From: Candidatus Bathyarchaeota archaeon B63 | GTDB taxonomy: Archaea > Thermoproteota > Bathyarchaeia > Bathyarchaeales > DTEX01 | Reading direction: 5' to 3' | Length of the DNA stretch: 7,721 bases | Assembly (NCBI GenBank): GCA_001593845.1 | Contig: LUCF01000086.1 | Location: 1-7,721, forward strand | In this document: positions 1-5,653 of the stretch, piece after piece | Numbering within the stretch: the first letter of the stretch is position 1 | How the letters are laid out: each line of letters starts with the position of its first letter | Notes under the pieces: generated by a model | The model's database searches: none | What the model saw: the letters and a program-made list of their open reading frames with translations, nothing else | What the model was told of the DNA's origin: nothing | Translations under genes and position numbers: made by a program

Positions 1-980
1 GGAAGCCTCGCCATCCTCCTGACCGCAGGAACGAGGAAGATGTAGGCGTTGCTCAGGCATGAGGTTGGATATCCAGGCATCCCAAATATGGGGGTCTCCT
101 CAACGAGGCCGAAGAGGGTGGGCTTCCCAGGCTTTATCTGAACGCCATGGAAGAGGAGCTCGCCGAGCTCCTCAACGACCCTGACCAGGAGGTCCTTCTC
201 CCCGACTGAGCTCCCACCTGAGAAGACTATGAGGTCATGGTCCAGATGTTTGGTGACCGCCGATCTTATCTCGTCGATCTCGTCTGGGACTATCGGGGAC
301 CTCGTAACCGAAGCCCCATTCTCGAGTATAATAGAGGAGAGCGTGTAGGAGTTAACATCGTAGACTTGGCCCTCCCCAAGGGGCTTTCCTACATCGCAGA
401 CCTCAGAGCCCGTAGGGATAACCGCTACCCGAGGCCTCTGGTAGACGAGCACATCCCCATATCCGAGTGAGGCTAGAACCCCTATCCTCGCAGGCGTCAG
501 GACGTCTCCCCTCCTCAGGATGTCTTCTCCCCTCTTTATGTCCTCCCCCCTCAGGGCTATGTTCGCCCCCGGATGAACCGCCTTGAAGACTAGGACAGAC
601 CCATCCTTCTCCTCGGTGACTTCCATGATCACAACGGCATTCGCGCCTGGGGGGATCTGGCACCCGGTCGCGATGCGGATGCACTCGCCGTTCCTTATCC
701 GCCTCCCCGTAGATTCACCCGCATGCAGGACGCCCACGATCTTGAGTCTCACGGGGTTGAACTGGGAGGCCTTGAATGTGTCTTCGGCCTTAACGGCGTA
801 GCCGTCCATAGCCGCCCTGTCGAAGGGTGGGACGTCCCTCTCCGCCCTTATGTCCACCGCAAGAACCCTGCCACCAGCCTCTTCTATGGGGACCTTCTCA
901 GTCCTCCTAATAGGCCTGACCGTACTCAGTATCGTCTCTAATGCCTTCTCTCTAGAGATGAGAAGCCTGAAGGGCGACAT
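1..980 (-). CDS. moeA: Molybdopterin molybdotransferase MoeA (3' end outside window)
   Basis: MoeA inserts molybdate (or tungstate in many archaea) into adenylylated molybdopterin, the last step of molybdenum cofactor synthesis in the cytoplasm. Translating the minus strand from ATG at 980-978 gives about 326 open residues up to the window edge. The family signature DVPPFDRAAMDGYAV lies at residues 49-63, with the conserved Asp59 at the same position as in E. coli MoeA. Further in are IPTGSEV and VYDVNSY, then VFSGGSSVGEKD of the molybdopterin-binding domain, and finally GMPGYPTS near the edge. Roughly the last 75 residues of a 400-residue MoeA should lie to the left. A TTG three codons upstream is an alternative start. 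The family call is firm; the metal (Mo or W) cannot be read from sequence. Its product would serve molybdo- or tungsto-enzymes encoded elsewhere. Confidence 0.95.
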   Translation of the reverse strand, partial: MSPFRLLISREKALETILSTVRPIRRTEKVPIEEAGGRVLAVDIRAERDVPPFDRAAMDGYAVKAEDTFKASQFNPVRLKIVGVLHAGESTGRRIRNGECIRIATGCQIPPGANAVVIMEVTEEKDGSVLVFKAVHPGANIALRGEDIKRGEDILRRGDVLTPARIGVLASLGYGDVLVYQRPRVAVIPTGSEVCDVGKPLGEGQVYDVNSYTLSSIILENGASVTRSPIVPDEIDEIRSAVTKHLDHDLIVFSGGSSVGEKDLLVRVVEELGELLFHGVQIKPGKPTLFGLVEETPIFGMPGYPTSCLSNAYIFLVPAVRRMARL

Positions 981-1168
981 CTCCCTCAATTTCCAGCCCC
1001 CTCTTTCAGATTCTATCCGATGGTGTTGGCGTTGATGAGCACGTTCACTTTTAAGAAGACCAGTCCAAGACTTAAAAAGGATTTGGAGCATCCCAAAAGG
1101 ATGACATATAGCTTCGTCTGGGAGACGTCACGCAAGCTTCTGAAAGCGAACAAGAAGACTGAGGAGCA
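981..1168. other. Intergenic region between moeA and the trxB remnant
   Basis: No convincing gene was seen. A plus-strand frame from ATG 1101 to 1286 encodes 61 residues. Its first 35 or so are Lys/Glu-rich and match no family I recognise, and the rest runs antisense through the trxB remnant. It is left uncalled. The mirrored A/T-rich boxes near 1048-1079 are the only clear structure. Confidence 0.4.
1048..1079. promoter_or_regulatory. Mirrored TATA-like boxes in the moeA upstream region
   Basis: CTTTTAAG (1048-1055) and CTTAAAAAG (1071-1079) form an imperfect dyad separated by 15 bases. Read on the minus strand, either could be a TATA box for moeA, leaving a leader of roughly 40-70 nt. Read on the plus strand, the 1071-1079 copy sits about 26 nt before an ATG at 1101. 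The arrangement suits a divergent promoter pair or an operator, but this is inference from base pattern only. Confidence 0.35.
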
Positions 1169-1372
1169 TCAGATAGTGATGGAAGACCAAACGAAGATAA
1201 GGAAGGGTTGGGGAGCGTCGGCCGCCCTTCCTCTCAGAAGACGACCTTCGAAGAGCAGGGTCTCCATGCCGAGCCTCGCAGTGTAGATGGCGGCTGTGAG
1301 GCCGGCGGGCCCTCCGCCTATTATAACGTCGGATATCTTCTCCGTCAAGATCCTCCCTTCAGTACTGTTCAA
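1169..1372 (-). pseudogene. trxB: Truncated thioredoxin reductase-like remnant (N-terminal FAD-binding segment only)
   Basis: The first 45 or so residues match the N-terminus of thioredoxin reductase-type flavoproteins: DVIIGGGPAGLTAAIYTARL is the FAD-binding Rossmann GxGxxG-type motif, followed by LLFEGRLLRGRAADAP, the usual second strand and loop. The resemblance then stops and the frame ends after about 14 unrelated residues, for 67 residues in total against roughly 300-330 in the family. I checked the other two minus frames downstream and found no continuation such as the expected IENYPGF-type motif. The rest, including any CxxC active site, therefore appears deleted rather than merely frameshifted. 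The listed start is TTG at 1372. A TTG at 1348 sits just after a GGGAGGATC Shine-Dalgarno-like string and is an alternative. It cannot be a working reductase. The neighbouring ferredoxin gene reads the same way, about 150 bases upstream. Confidence 0.7.
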
Positions 1373-1470
1373 TCCCCGCTGGGATATTGTACGTCGACTA
1401 GCAGATCCGTCATTCCTGATCTTTTCCTTTTCGGTTCGGGATGCAGAAACGGAATGAAGGAGCGGCTATC

Positions 1471-1486
1471 AAAAAGAGGGGGGCGA
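1471..1486 (-). terminator. Possible T-rich terminator after the ferredoxin gene
   Basis: On the minus strand, about 40 bases past the ferredoxin stop, a C-rich stretch leads into five T residues (five A on the plus strand at 1471-1475). Archaeal termination often needs only a short T run. There is no clear hairpin, so the call is weak. Confidence 0.3.
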
Positions 1487-1523
1487 TGAAGATCTATATG
1501 CGAAGCCTGGGGGATTCCAGATG

Positions 1524-1856
1524 TTACGGGATAGTGATCTTGATCGCCTGAACGGGGCACTGCGTCTCGCATGCCAAGCATTGTATGCATTCGTCCTCCC
1601 GGGCTGGGAAGGCCTTCTTCTCGGATTTCGGGTGCCCGGGAGTCTCCCTCCACTCGTAAAGCTGAACGGGGCAGACCTCTATGCATATGCCGTGGCCCTC
1701 GCAGATGTCCCAGTCCACAGCGACGTTGGTTCCACGTATTCCGAGCTTCTCCGGAGGGTCAACTGGCCCCCAGACCGCTACGCCTTCCTCCTCTCCTACC
1801 TTCTCCCGCTTGCTCTGGAAGTCCGGATCTATCGGCAAAATAATCTCACCCTTCAA
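1524..1856 (-). CDS. Sulfolobus-type (zinc-ferredoxin family) di-cluster ferredoxin lacking the zinc ligands
   Basis: A small soluble electron carrier of 110 residues. The C-terminal half carries two Fe-S motifs. Cluster I is C52-x-x-H55-x-x-C58-x3-C62-P, with His where a fourth Cys or the Sulfolobus Asp would be, so a [3Fe-4S] or unusually ligated cluster is likely. Cluster II is a full C90-x2-C93-x2-C96-x3-C100-P for [4Fe-4S]. The stretch YEWRETPGHPKSEKKA between them and the N-terminal extension with GPVDPPEKLGIRGT are hallmarks of the Sulfolobus/Thermoplasma zinc-ferredoxin family. Against the Sulfolobus protein as I remember it, all four zinc ligands are replaced: by Glu23, Val26, Arg41 and Phe83. 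Such archaeal ferredoxins accept electrons from 2-oxoacid oxidoreductases. The start is TTG 1856; an in-frame TGA lies upstream and there is no ATG between. The minus strand has an AT-rich box about 21 bases upstream (1872-1881). Confidence 0.9.
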   Translation of the reverse strand: MKGEIILPIDPDFQSKREKVGEEEGVAVWGPVDPPEKLGIRGTNVAVDWDICEGHGICIEVCPVQLYEWRETPGHPKSEKKAFPAREDECIQCLACETQCPVQAIKITIP

Positions 1857-1871
1857 TAAAGGACTGAGATA

Positions 1872-1881
1872 CCTAATATTA
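1872..1881 (-). promoter_or_regulatory. Possible TATA box for the ferredoxin gene
   Basis: The minus strand reads TAATATTAGG about 16-25 bases ahead of the TTG start. That distance suits a leaderless or nearly leaderless transcript, common in these archaea. No Shine-Dalgarno string precedes the start, which fits. Spacing is slightly short for a classical TATA box. Confidence 0.35.
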
Positions 1882-2005
1882 GCGTTTCTATGGGAGCTCC
1901 CTCACCTAATTAGGATGCGTGGTAATGACGCTGTGAGCTGAGAGGCCTAAATCACATTTGAGACAATATCATAGTAAGGGTATTGGAACCGCGATCATAA
2001 GATGC

Positions 2006-2046
2006 CGCCCCTCCATGGGGATGTTACGGTAGAAACGGGAGGGGCG
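2006..2046. repeat. Perfect 9-bp GC-rich inverted repeat (possible structured RNA or terminator)
   Basis: CGCCCCTCC (2006-2014) pairs exactly with GGAGGGGCG (2038-2046) around a 23-base loop. It is strikingly GC-rich amid AT-rich spacer, which in thermophilic archaea can mark a structured RNA. The stretch just downstream is A-rich rather than T-rich on the plus strand. Read on the minus strand, the stem is preceded by T-rich sequence. No C/D-box motif was found in it. Function is unknown. Confidence 0.45.
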
Positions 2047-2141
2047 AAAGAAGAAAATCCTTAAAGGAATCTCAATTTATGCCTCGATCCAGACCGAAAG
2101 CTTTGAGAATGGCATGTCGTTGGCATATAGTCCTCTAAGGC

Positions 2142-2157
2142 GAAAAGAGTTTAATAT
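2142..2157 (+). promoter_or_regulatory. BRE/TATA promoter for the URO-D-family gene, leaderless spacing
   Basis: A purine-rich GAAAAGAG (BRE-like) is followed directly by TTTAATAT (2150-2157). The box centre lies about 26 bases before the ATG at 2180, so transcription would begin at or next to the start codon. No Shine-Dalgarno string lies before the ATG, in line with a leaderless mRNA. Confidence 0.65.
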
Positions 2158-2179
2158 CTAAGGCCTAGTAGTATCCCTT

Positions 2180-3298
2180 ATGAACAGGTTAGAAAGGCTA
2201 TTAGCAGTCTTCTCCGGTGAGAAACCTGACGTCATGCCTTGGTTCGCCGACCTGACGTACTGGTATAGGGCCAGAATGTATTATGGCGATCTCCCAACCA
2301 AGTATCTAGGAGAAAAGGGACGTATACGTCTCTATCGGGATCTGGGCTGCGGCGCCCATGAGGAGCTATATAACCTGCCCGGATCAGTGAGCTACCAAGG
2401 CGTCAAACATGTCAGCTCAGTCGAGGCCTTCAAGGATGGGACGGTGATAACTGAAGAGATATACAAGACGCCGGTAGGCAGCATCAGAGGAGTCCAAAAA
2501 TTCGTCCCGAAGTCTGTTAGCTCAGCTCACATAAAATACGCCGTCGAGACCAGACGCGACCTCAAGGTCCTCCAGTACATATACAAGAACCAAGACTTCA
2601 AGCCTGACTTCTCCCTTCAGTATGATCGTCTGGAGGACTGGGATGGGCTGGGCCTCGTGAGCTCATTACCTCCCAGAACGCCCTTCCAGAGGCTGATCGT
2701 TGTCTGGGCCGGGGTGAGTAACACCATTAGGCTGATGATGAAGGAGCCGGAGGAGCTCGAAGAGACGGTCCAAGTCATGTCGGAGGCTGATGACCCGATA
2801 TACGAGGCGATATGTGAATCGCCGGCGCCGGGAGTATACTTCGGAGAGAACATCACAAGCGAGGTTATCTCACCCCGAATATTCAAGAAGTACCACACGC
2901 CATACTACAGAAAGAGGGCGAAGCAGCTCCACGCCGCCAAAAAATTCATCTATGTACATATAGACGGGGCCCTCAGGGGGGTTCTGCCGCTGATGGAGGC
3001 CTCAGGGGTGGACTGCGCACAGTCAGTGACGCCCGCGCCCGTCGGCGATGTGCCTGTGGAGAAGCTCCGAGAGATGGCTGGCTCAAGGCTGATCCTCTGG
3101 GGAGGGCTGCCGGGAGCATACTTCAGCAGGCTCTACCCCGAAGGAACCCTATTGAGCATAGCGAGGAAGGTCATAGAGCATCACATGGAAGGGCATAAAT
3201 TCATAATGGGCGTGGCTGATCAGGTTCCCCCAGATGGGGACATAGCCCGCGTCAGGATGATAACTGAGCTCTTGGAGAGGGAGGCGAGGTACGAGTAG
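2180..3298 (+). CDS. URO-D / cobamide methyltransferase superfamily protein
   Basis: A 372-residue TIM-barrel protein of the uroporphyrinogen decarboxylase (URO-D) superfamily, which includes true HemE and the MtaA/MtbA and O-demethylase-type corrinoid methyltransferases. Family features are the N-terminal MNRLERLLAVFSGEKPD (1-17), GENITSEVISPRIFKKY (222-238), YVHIDGAL (258-265), the late VTPAPVGDVPVEKLRE (283-298) and LWGGLPG (306-312). It resembles the many URO-D-like methyltransferases of uncultured archaea more than heme-pathway HemE. The zinc signature HxC of MtaA/MtbA is absent: here it reads His260-Ile-Asp262. A single Cys279 lies 17 residues later. No corrinoid-binding protein or other methyltransferase gene is adjacent, so substrate and even methyl transfer are unproven. 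ATG at 2180 is supported by the leaderless promoter. Transcribed apart from nth, which starts about 140 bases later behind its own TATA-like box. Confidence 0.85.
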   Translation: MNRLERLLAVFSGEKPDVMPWFADLTYWYRARMYYGDLPTKYLGEKGRIRLYRDLGCGAHEELYNLPGSVSYQGVKHVSSVEAFKDGTVITEEIYKTPVGSIRGVQKFVPKSVSSAHIKYAVETRRDLKVLQYIYKNQDFKPDFSLQYDRLEDWDGLGLVSSLPPRTPFQRLIVVWAGVSNTIRLMMKEPEELEETVQVMSEADDPIYEAICESPAPGVYFGENITSEVISPRIFKKYHTPYYRKRAKQLHAAKKFIYVHIDGALRGVLPLMEASGVDCAQSVTPAPVGDVPVEKLREMAGSRLILWGGLPGAYFSRLYPEGTLLSIARKVIEHHMEGHKFIMGVADQVPPDGDIARVRMITELLEREARYE

Positions 3299-3390
3299 GC
3301 ATAACCGGAAGTTTGAAGGGAAGACCGCCTGGATGCCTGATTAGACGCATCCGAAGGGAGCCTCGAAAGAGAAGATTAATACGGGTACTC

Positions 3391-3430
3391 GTATAATAGC
3401 GAGATGGGCACCGCAGCAACTAATAGGTGA
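3391..3430 (+). promoter_or_regulatory. Promoter and ribosome binding site of nth
   Basis: GTATAAT at 3391-3397 is a TATA-like box that would place the transcript start about 20 bases before the coding region. AGGTGA at 3425-3430 is a good archaeal Shine-Dalgarno string, six bases before a TTG at 3437. This spacing decides for the TTG start, since no in-frame ATG or GTG is better placed. Confidence 0.5.
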
Positions 3431-3436
3431 AAGGGA

Positions 3437-4093
3437 TTGGATGAATCGAGGGATGAATTGAAGGTGAGGGCCCTCCAGATCATCGAAAGGCTTGAGAGGG
3501 AGCATCCAGACGCAAAGATCGCGCTTGAATTCAGCAACCCATTGGAGCTCCTCGTCGCGACGATCCTCGCCGCTCAATGCACAGATGAGAGGGTAAACCA
3601 GGTCACGAGGAGCCTCTTCAAGAAGTACCGGACAGCCGAGGACTATGCGAATGCGGACTTAGCCACGCTTGAACAAGACATCAAGCCAACAGGATTCTAC
3701 AGGAAGAAGGCTGAGAGGCTGAAGGAGGTCTGCAGAACCCTCATTGAAAGGTTCAACTCTGAGGTGCCCAGTAACATGAATGATCTCTTGTCTCTTCCGG
3801 GAGTCGCGAGAAAGACAGCTAACATAGTCCTCTCGAACGCCTTCGGAATAGACGAGGGGATAATCGTCGATACTCATGTCTTCAGACTTGCGAGGAGGCT
3901 AGGCCTCTCCCAGAGCAAGACCAGAGAGAAGGTTGAGAGGGACCTGATGGAGGTGGTTCCTAAGGAGAAATGGGGGAGATTTGCTGACCTCCTGATCTTC
4001 CATGGGAGAAGGGTCTGCAATGCGAGGAAGCCCCGATGCGAGGTCTGCGTCTTAAAGGATATCTGTCCGTCCAGCTCAACGTTTGAGGCATAG
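3437..4093 (+). CDS. nth: Endonuclease III (DNA glycosylase/AP lyase)
   Basis: A base-excision repair enzyme that removes oxidised pyrimidines and cuts the strand at abasic sites by beta-elimination. At 218 residues it is the usual full length. The helix-hairpin-helix reads LPGVARKTA (120-128), holding catalytic Lys126. The catalytic Asp145 is in VDTHVFRLARRLG. The C-terminal [4Fe-4S] loop is complete: Cys194-x6-Cys201-x2-Cys204-x5-Cys210. ILAAQCTDERVNQ (43-55) is the conserved early helix motif. Start is TTG 3437, chosen on the well-spaced AGGTGA upstream. It appears to be a single-gene unit, with 138 bases before it and 401 after it. Nothing is missing or unusual. Confidence 0.97.
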   Translation: MDESRDELKVRALQIIERLEREHPDAKIALEFSNPLELLVATILAAQCTDERVNQVTRSLFKKYRTAEDYANADLATLEQDIKPTGFYRKKAERLKEVCRTLIERFNSEVPSNMNDLLSLPGVARKTANIVLSNAFGIDEGIIVDTHVFRLARRLGLSQSKTREKVERDLMEVVPKEKWGRFADLLIFHGRRVCNARKPRCEVCVLKDICPSSSTFEA

Positions 4094-4401
4094 CGATAAA
4101 GCCCGAGTGCCTTCTATGCTTATTCAGAGGAAGACCGTTTAAAGAGGGCTGGGCTCGATCAGTATGTGGGCAGGCCCTTGTGATCGGGCTTGAGGCGGAT
4201 ACTTAGTATGATCTCCTCTGCTTCTATCGGTCATTCCTGGATGATGAGGGATCACCTAAAGAGCGAATGAGGTACAGCGGATACCCATCCGTTAGGCATC
4301 AGCATCCCCAGCCTCCGAGGGCGGATTAAGACTTTTCCAGGCCTTCTCAGCCTTTCATCCCTAGACAGAGGATACATAAATAAGAATTATGCAAGCGGGA
4401 A

Positions 4402-4430
4402 GTAACGGCGTCTCAGTTACCGTTTTATTA
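4402..4430 (+). promoter_or_regulatory. Inverted repeat next to a TATA-like box upstream of the aldolase
   Basis: GTAAC (4402-4406) and GTTAC (4416-4420) form a 5-bp dyad with a nine-base spacer. TTTTATTA at 4423-4430 follows immediately and could be the TATA box, putting transcription start about 40 bases before the ATG. A dyad abutting the TATA box could be an operator. The short arms make chance a real possibility. Confidence 0.3.
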
Positions 4431-4481
4431 TTCGGGATCTATTAGTACACTGGGAACCCTGTCCTTTCTCTTCAAGCATGT

Positions 4482-4488
4482 GGGGGTG
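4482..4488 (+). promoter_or_regulatory. Ribosome binding site of the class II aldolase
   Basis: GGGGGTG lies six bases before the ATG at 4495 and resembles the archaeal anti-Shine-Dalgarno complement, supporting that start. Confidence 0.5.
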
Positions 4489-4494
4489 TAGAGC

Positions 4495-5121
4495 ATGAAG
4501 GATGAGGAGGAGCTTAAGAGGAAAATAGTGGAGATATCGATGAGGCTTTATCATAAGGGGCTGGTGGTGGGGACCGGGGGAAATGTGACCGCTAGGATAC
4601 CCGGCTCCACGTACATCCTGGCAACGCCCAGCGGCGTACGTAAAGAGCTCCTAAGCCCCAGGGACATAATAAAGGTAGACATGGATGGGAGGCTTGTCGA
4701 GGGGAGGCTGAGGCCAACATCGGAGACGCCCATGCATGCTGAGATCTATAGGGTCAGGGGAGACGTCAACGCCGTTGTTCACGCCCACCCGCCCTACTGC
4801 ACTGGGTTCGCGTGCACCCGGCTTCCTCTGGGTTCTCCGATCCTCCCAGAGGCGATAGTCGTGCTGGGTGAGGTTGCTCTGGTGGAGTACGCCACGCCGG
4901 GGACGAGGGAGCTTGCCCTAAAGGTCGCTGAGGCGGCTGAGGCTCATGACGCCTTGATCTTGGCGAATCATGGGACGATTACGCTGGGCTCAAGCCTTGA
5001 GGAGGCATACCTGAGGACCGAGGTTCTGGAGGAGTACGCGAGGGTCCTCTTCATCTCAACCCTTCTGGGAGGCCCTAAGCCTCTATCAGCCGGGGATGTG
5101 GAGAGAATAAGGGAACTCTAG
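4495..5121 (+). CDS. Class II aldolase (L-fuculose-1-phosphate aldolase type)
   Basis: A zinc-dependent cytoplasmic aldolase of the FucA/AraD family, 208 residues and full length. The metal ligands match FucA: His96 and His98 in VVHAHPPY, and His159 in LANHGT. The catalytic acid is Glu77 in TSETPMH. GTGGN (26-30) and TPSG (44-47) are the phosphate-binding loops. Archaeal members can join dihydroxyacetone phosphate with small aldehydes. The Methanocaldococcus relative has been proposed to supply lactaldehyde for coenzyme F420, but nothing nearby (no cof genes) confirms that role here. Deoxysugar or 5-deoxyribose salvage are alternatives. ATG 4495 is supported by the GGGGGTG six bases upstream. 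The gene has its own spacer on both sides and is probably not co-transcribed with the hydrogenase operon that follows 174 bases later. Confidence 0.92.
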   Translation: MKDEEELKRKIVEISMRLYHKGLVVGTGGNVTARIPGSTYILATPSGVRKELLSPRDIIKVDMDGRLVEGRLRPTSETPMHAEIYRVRGDVNAVVHAHPPYCTGFACTRLPLGSPILPEAIVVLGEVALVEYATPGTRELALKVAEAAEAHDALILANHGTITLGSSLEEAYLRTEVLEEYARVLFISTLLGGPKPLSAGDVERIREL

Positions 5122-5185
5122 GGGCTGGGTAAGCGGAGAATTGAGGCTGATGATCATGTCTATTCTCCCGTTCCCCTCTGAGATT

Positions 5186-5196
5186 CCCCGTTTTTT
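5186..5196 (+). terminator. Possible T-run terminator after the aldolase
   Basis: CCCCG followed by six T residues (5191-5196) about 70 bases past the stop codon. A short T run is enough for archaeal RNA polymerase termination. No stem is evident. It would separate the aldolase from the operon downstream. Confidence 0.35.
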
Positions 5197-5227
5197 CGGT
5201 TAGATTCAAGAGATATGCCTTCCTATC

Positions 5228-5295
5228 GGAAATCTATTTAAGTTCGATGATGCTTTTTTCTAAAAAGGCTTAGCTTAGCGGTGAAAAGGTAAGGA
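5228..5295 (+). promoter_or_regulatory. Promoter and RBS of the hydrogenase/complex I-like operon
   Basis: GGAAATC followed by TATTTAAG (5235-5242) has the BRE plus TATA layout. It predicts a transcript start near 5264 and a leader of about 30 bases. AAAAGGT (5284-5290), five bases before ATG 5296, is a plausible ribosome binding site. A second A-rich box, CTAAAAAGG at 5260-5268, is an alternative TATA element nearer the start. Confidence 0.5.
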
Positions 5296-5643
5296 ATGGC
5301 ACTGGATCATCTTCTATCCCTCCCCTCCATATTTCTTCTATCCCTGCTAGTCAGCGCCCTCCTGTACGGATTGGGCGCCTTGATCTCCCAGAAGGTTGGG
5401 GGGAAGAAGAGATCCGGTAAGCATGAGCCTTATGCCTGCGGGGAGCCCATGCCCGCTGAGAAGCTCCAAGTCAACATTGAGAGGTTCTTCCTGTACGTTA
5501 CGCTCTTCATGATATTCGATATCGCCGCGTTCCTCCTCTCCCTCTCATATAACGCTAACCCAATTCACCGGGTAATATTCATAGCCATCATAGCGTCCAG
5601 CCTGCTGATGATCATCCCGGAGATCAGGGGGAAGAAGAGATAG
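5296..5643 (+). CDS. nuoA: NuoA-like membrane subunit (complex I subunit A family)
   Basis: A small integral membrane protein of 115 residues with three hydrophobic helices (about 8-30, 62-84, 91-109). That is the NuoA/FpoA topology and length. In complex I it helps join the membrane arm to the Q-module. The loop between helices 1 and 2 carries YACGEPMP (46-53), matching the conserved YECGEP of NuoA. FFLYVTLFMIFDIAAFLL (64-81) matches the second-helix signature. The usual acidic residue after FDV (FDVEVAFL) is missing: here FDIAAFLL. It is the first gene of the operon and ends 10 bases before the TTG at which the small subunit may begin. NuoA is characteristic of complex I and Fpo rather than of Ech/Mbh hydrogenases, which makes its pairing with the downstream hydrogenase subunits notable. 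Confidence 0.85.
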   Translation: MALDHLLSLPSIFLLSLLVSALLYGLGALISQKVGGKKRSGKHEPYACGEPMPAEKLQVNIERFFLYVTLFMIFDIAAFLLSLSYNANPIHRVIFIAIIASSLLMIIPEIRGKKR

Positions 5644-5653
5644 GGCTAATAAG

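Larger units (their letters stand above)
1857..2179. other. Divergent intergenic region between ferredoxin and the URO-D-family gene
   Basis: About 320 bases with no credible gene. It holds the possible ferredoxin TATA box near its left end, a perfect 9-bp GC-rich inverted repeat at 2006-2046, an 11-base A/T-centred palindrome-like string TCCTTAAAGGA at 2058-2068, and the strong TATA/BRE of the rightward gene at 2142-2157. No tRNA or rRNA signature was seen. Confidence 0.6.
4094..4494. other. 400-base intergenic region between nth and the aldolase gene
   Basis: No protein gene or tRNA was seen on either strand. It contains a possible TATA box GTTTAAAG near 4138-4145, a 6-bp inverted repeat CGATCA/TGATCG (4156-4161 and 4181-4186), a compact hairpin at 4276-4293 (AGCGGAT, loop ACCC, ATCCGTT, one G-U pair) and the aldolase promoter elements near its right end. 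An ATGATGA at 4241-4247 resembles a C box, but no CTGA D box follows at a suitable distance. Confidence 0.5.

Noticed and set aside
403..941. Several short ORFs on both strands over the moeA region
   Set aside because: None resembles a protein family and all overlap the well-conserved moeA frame.
1521..1859. Plus-strand and alternate-frame ORFs across the ferredoxin gene
   Set aside because: They are antisense or out-of-frame shadows; only the minus frame shows Fe-S motifs.
4156..4186. CGATCA/TGATCG inverted repeat as a terminator for nth
   Set aside because: No T run follows and the six-base arms with a 19-base loop could easily arise by chance.
4241..4320. C/D-box small RNA starting at ATGATGA (4241-4247)
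   Set aside because: No CTGA D or D' box occurs within the usual 50-70 bases and no terminal stem closes the element.
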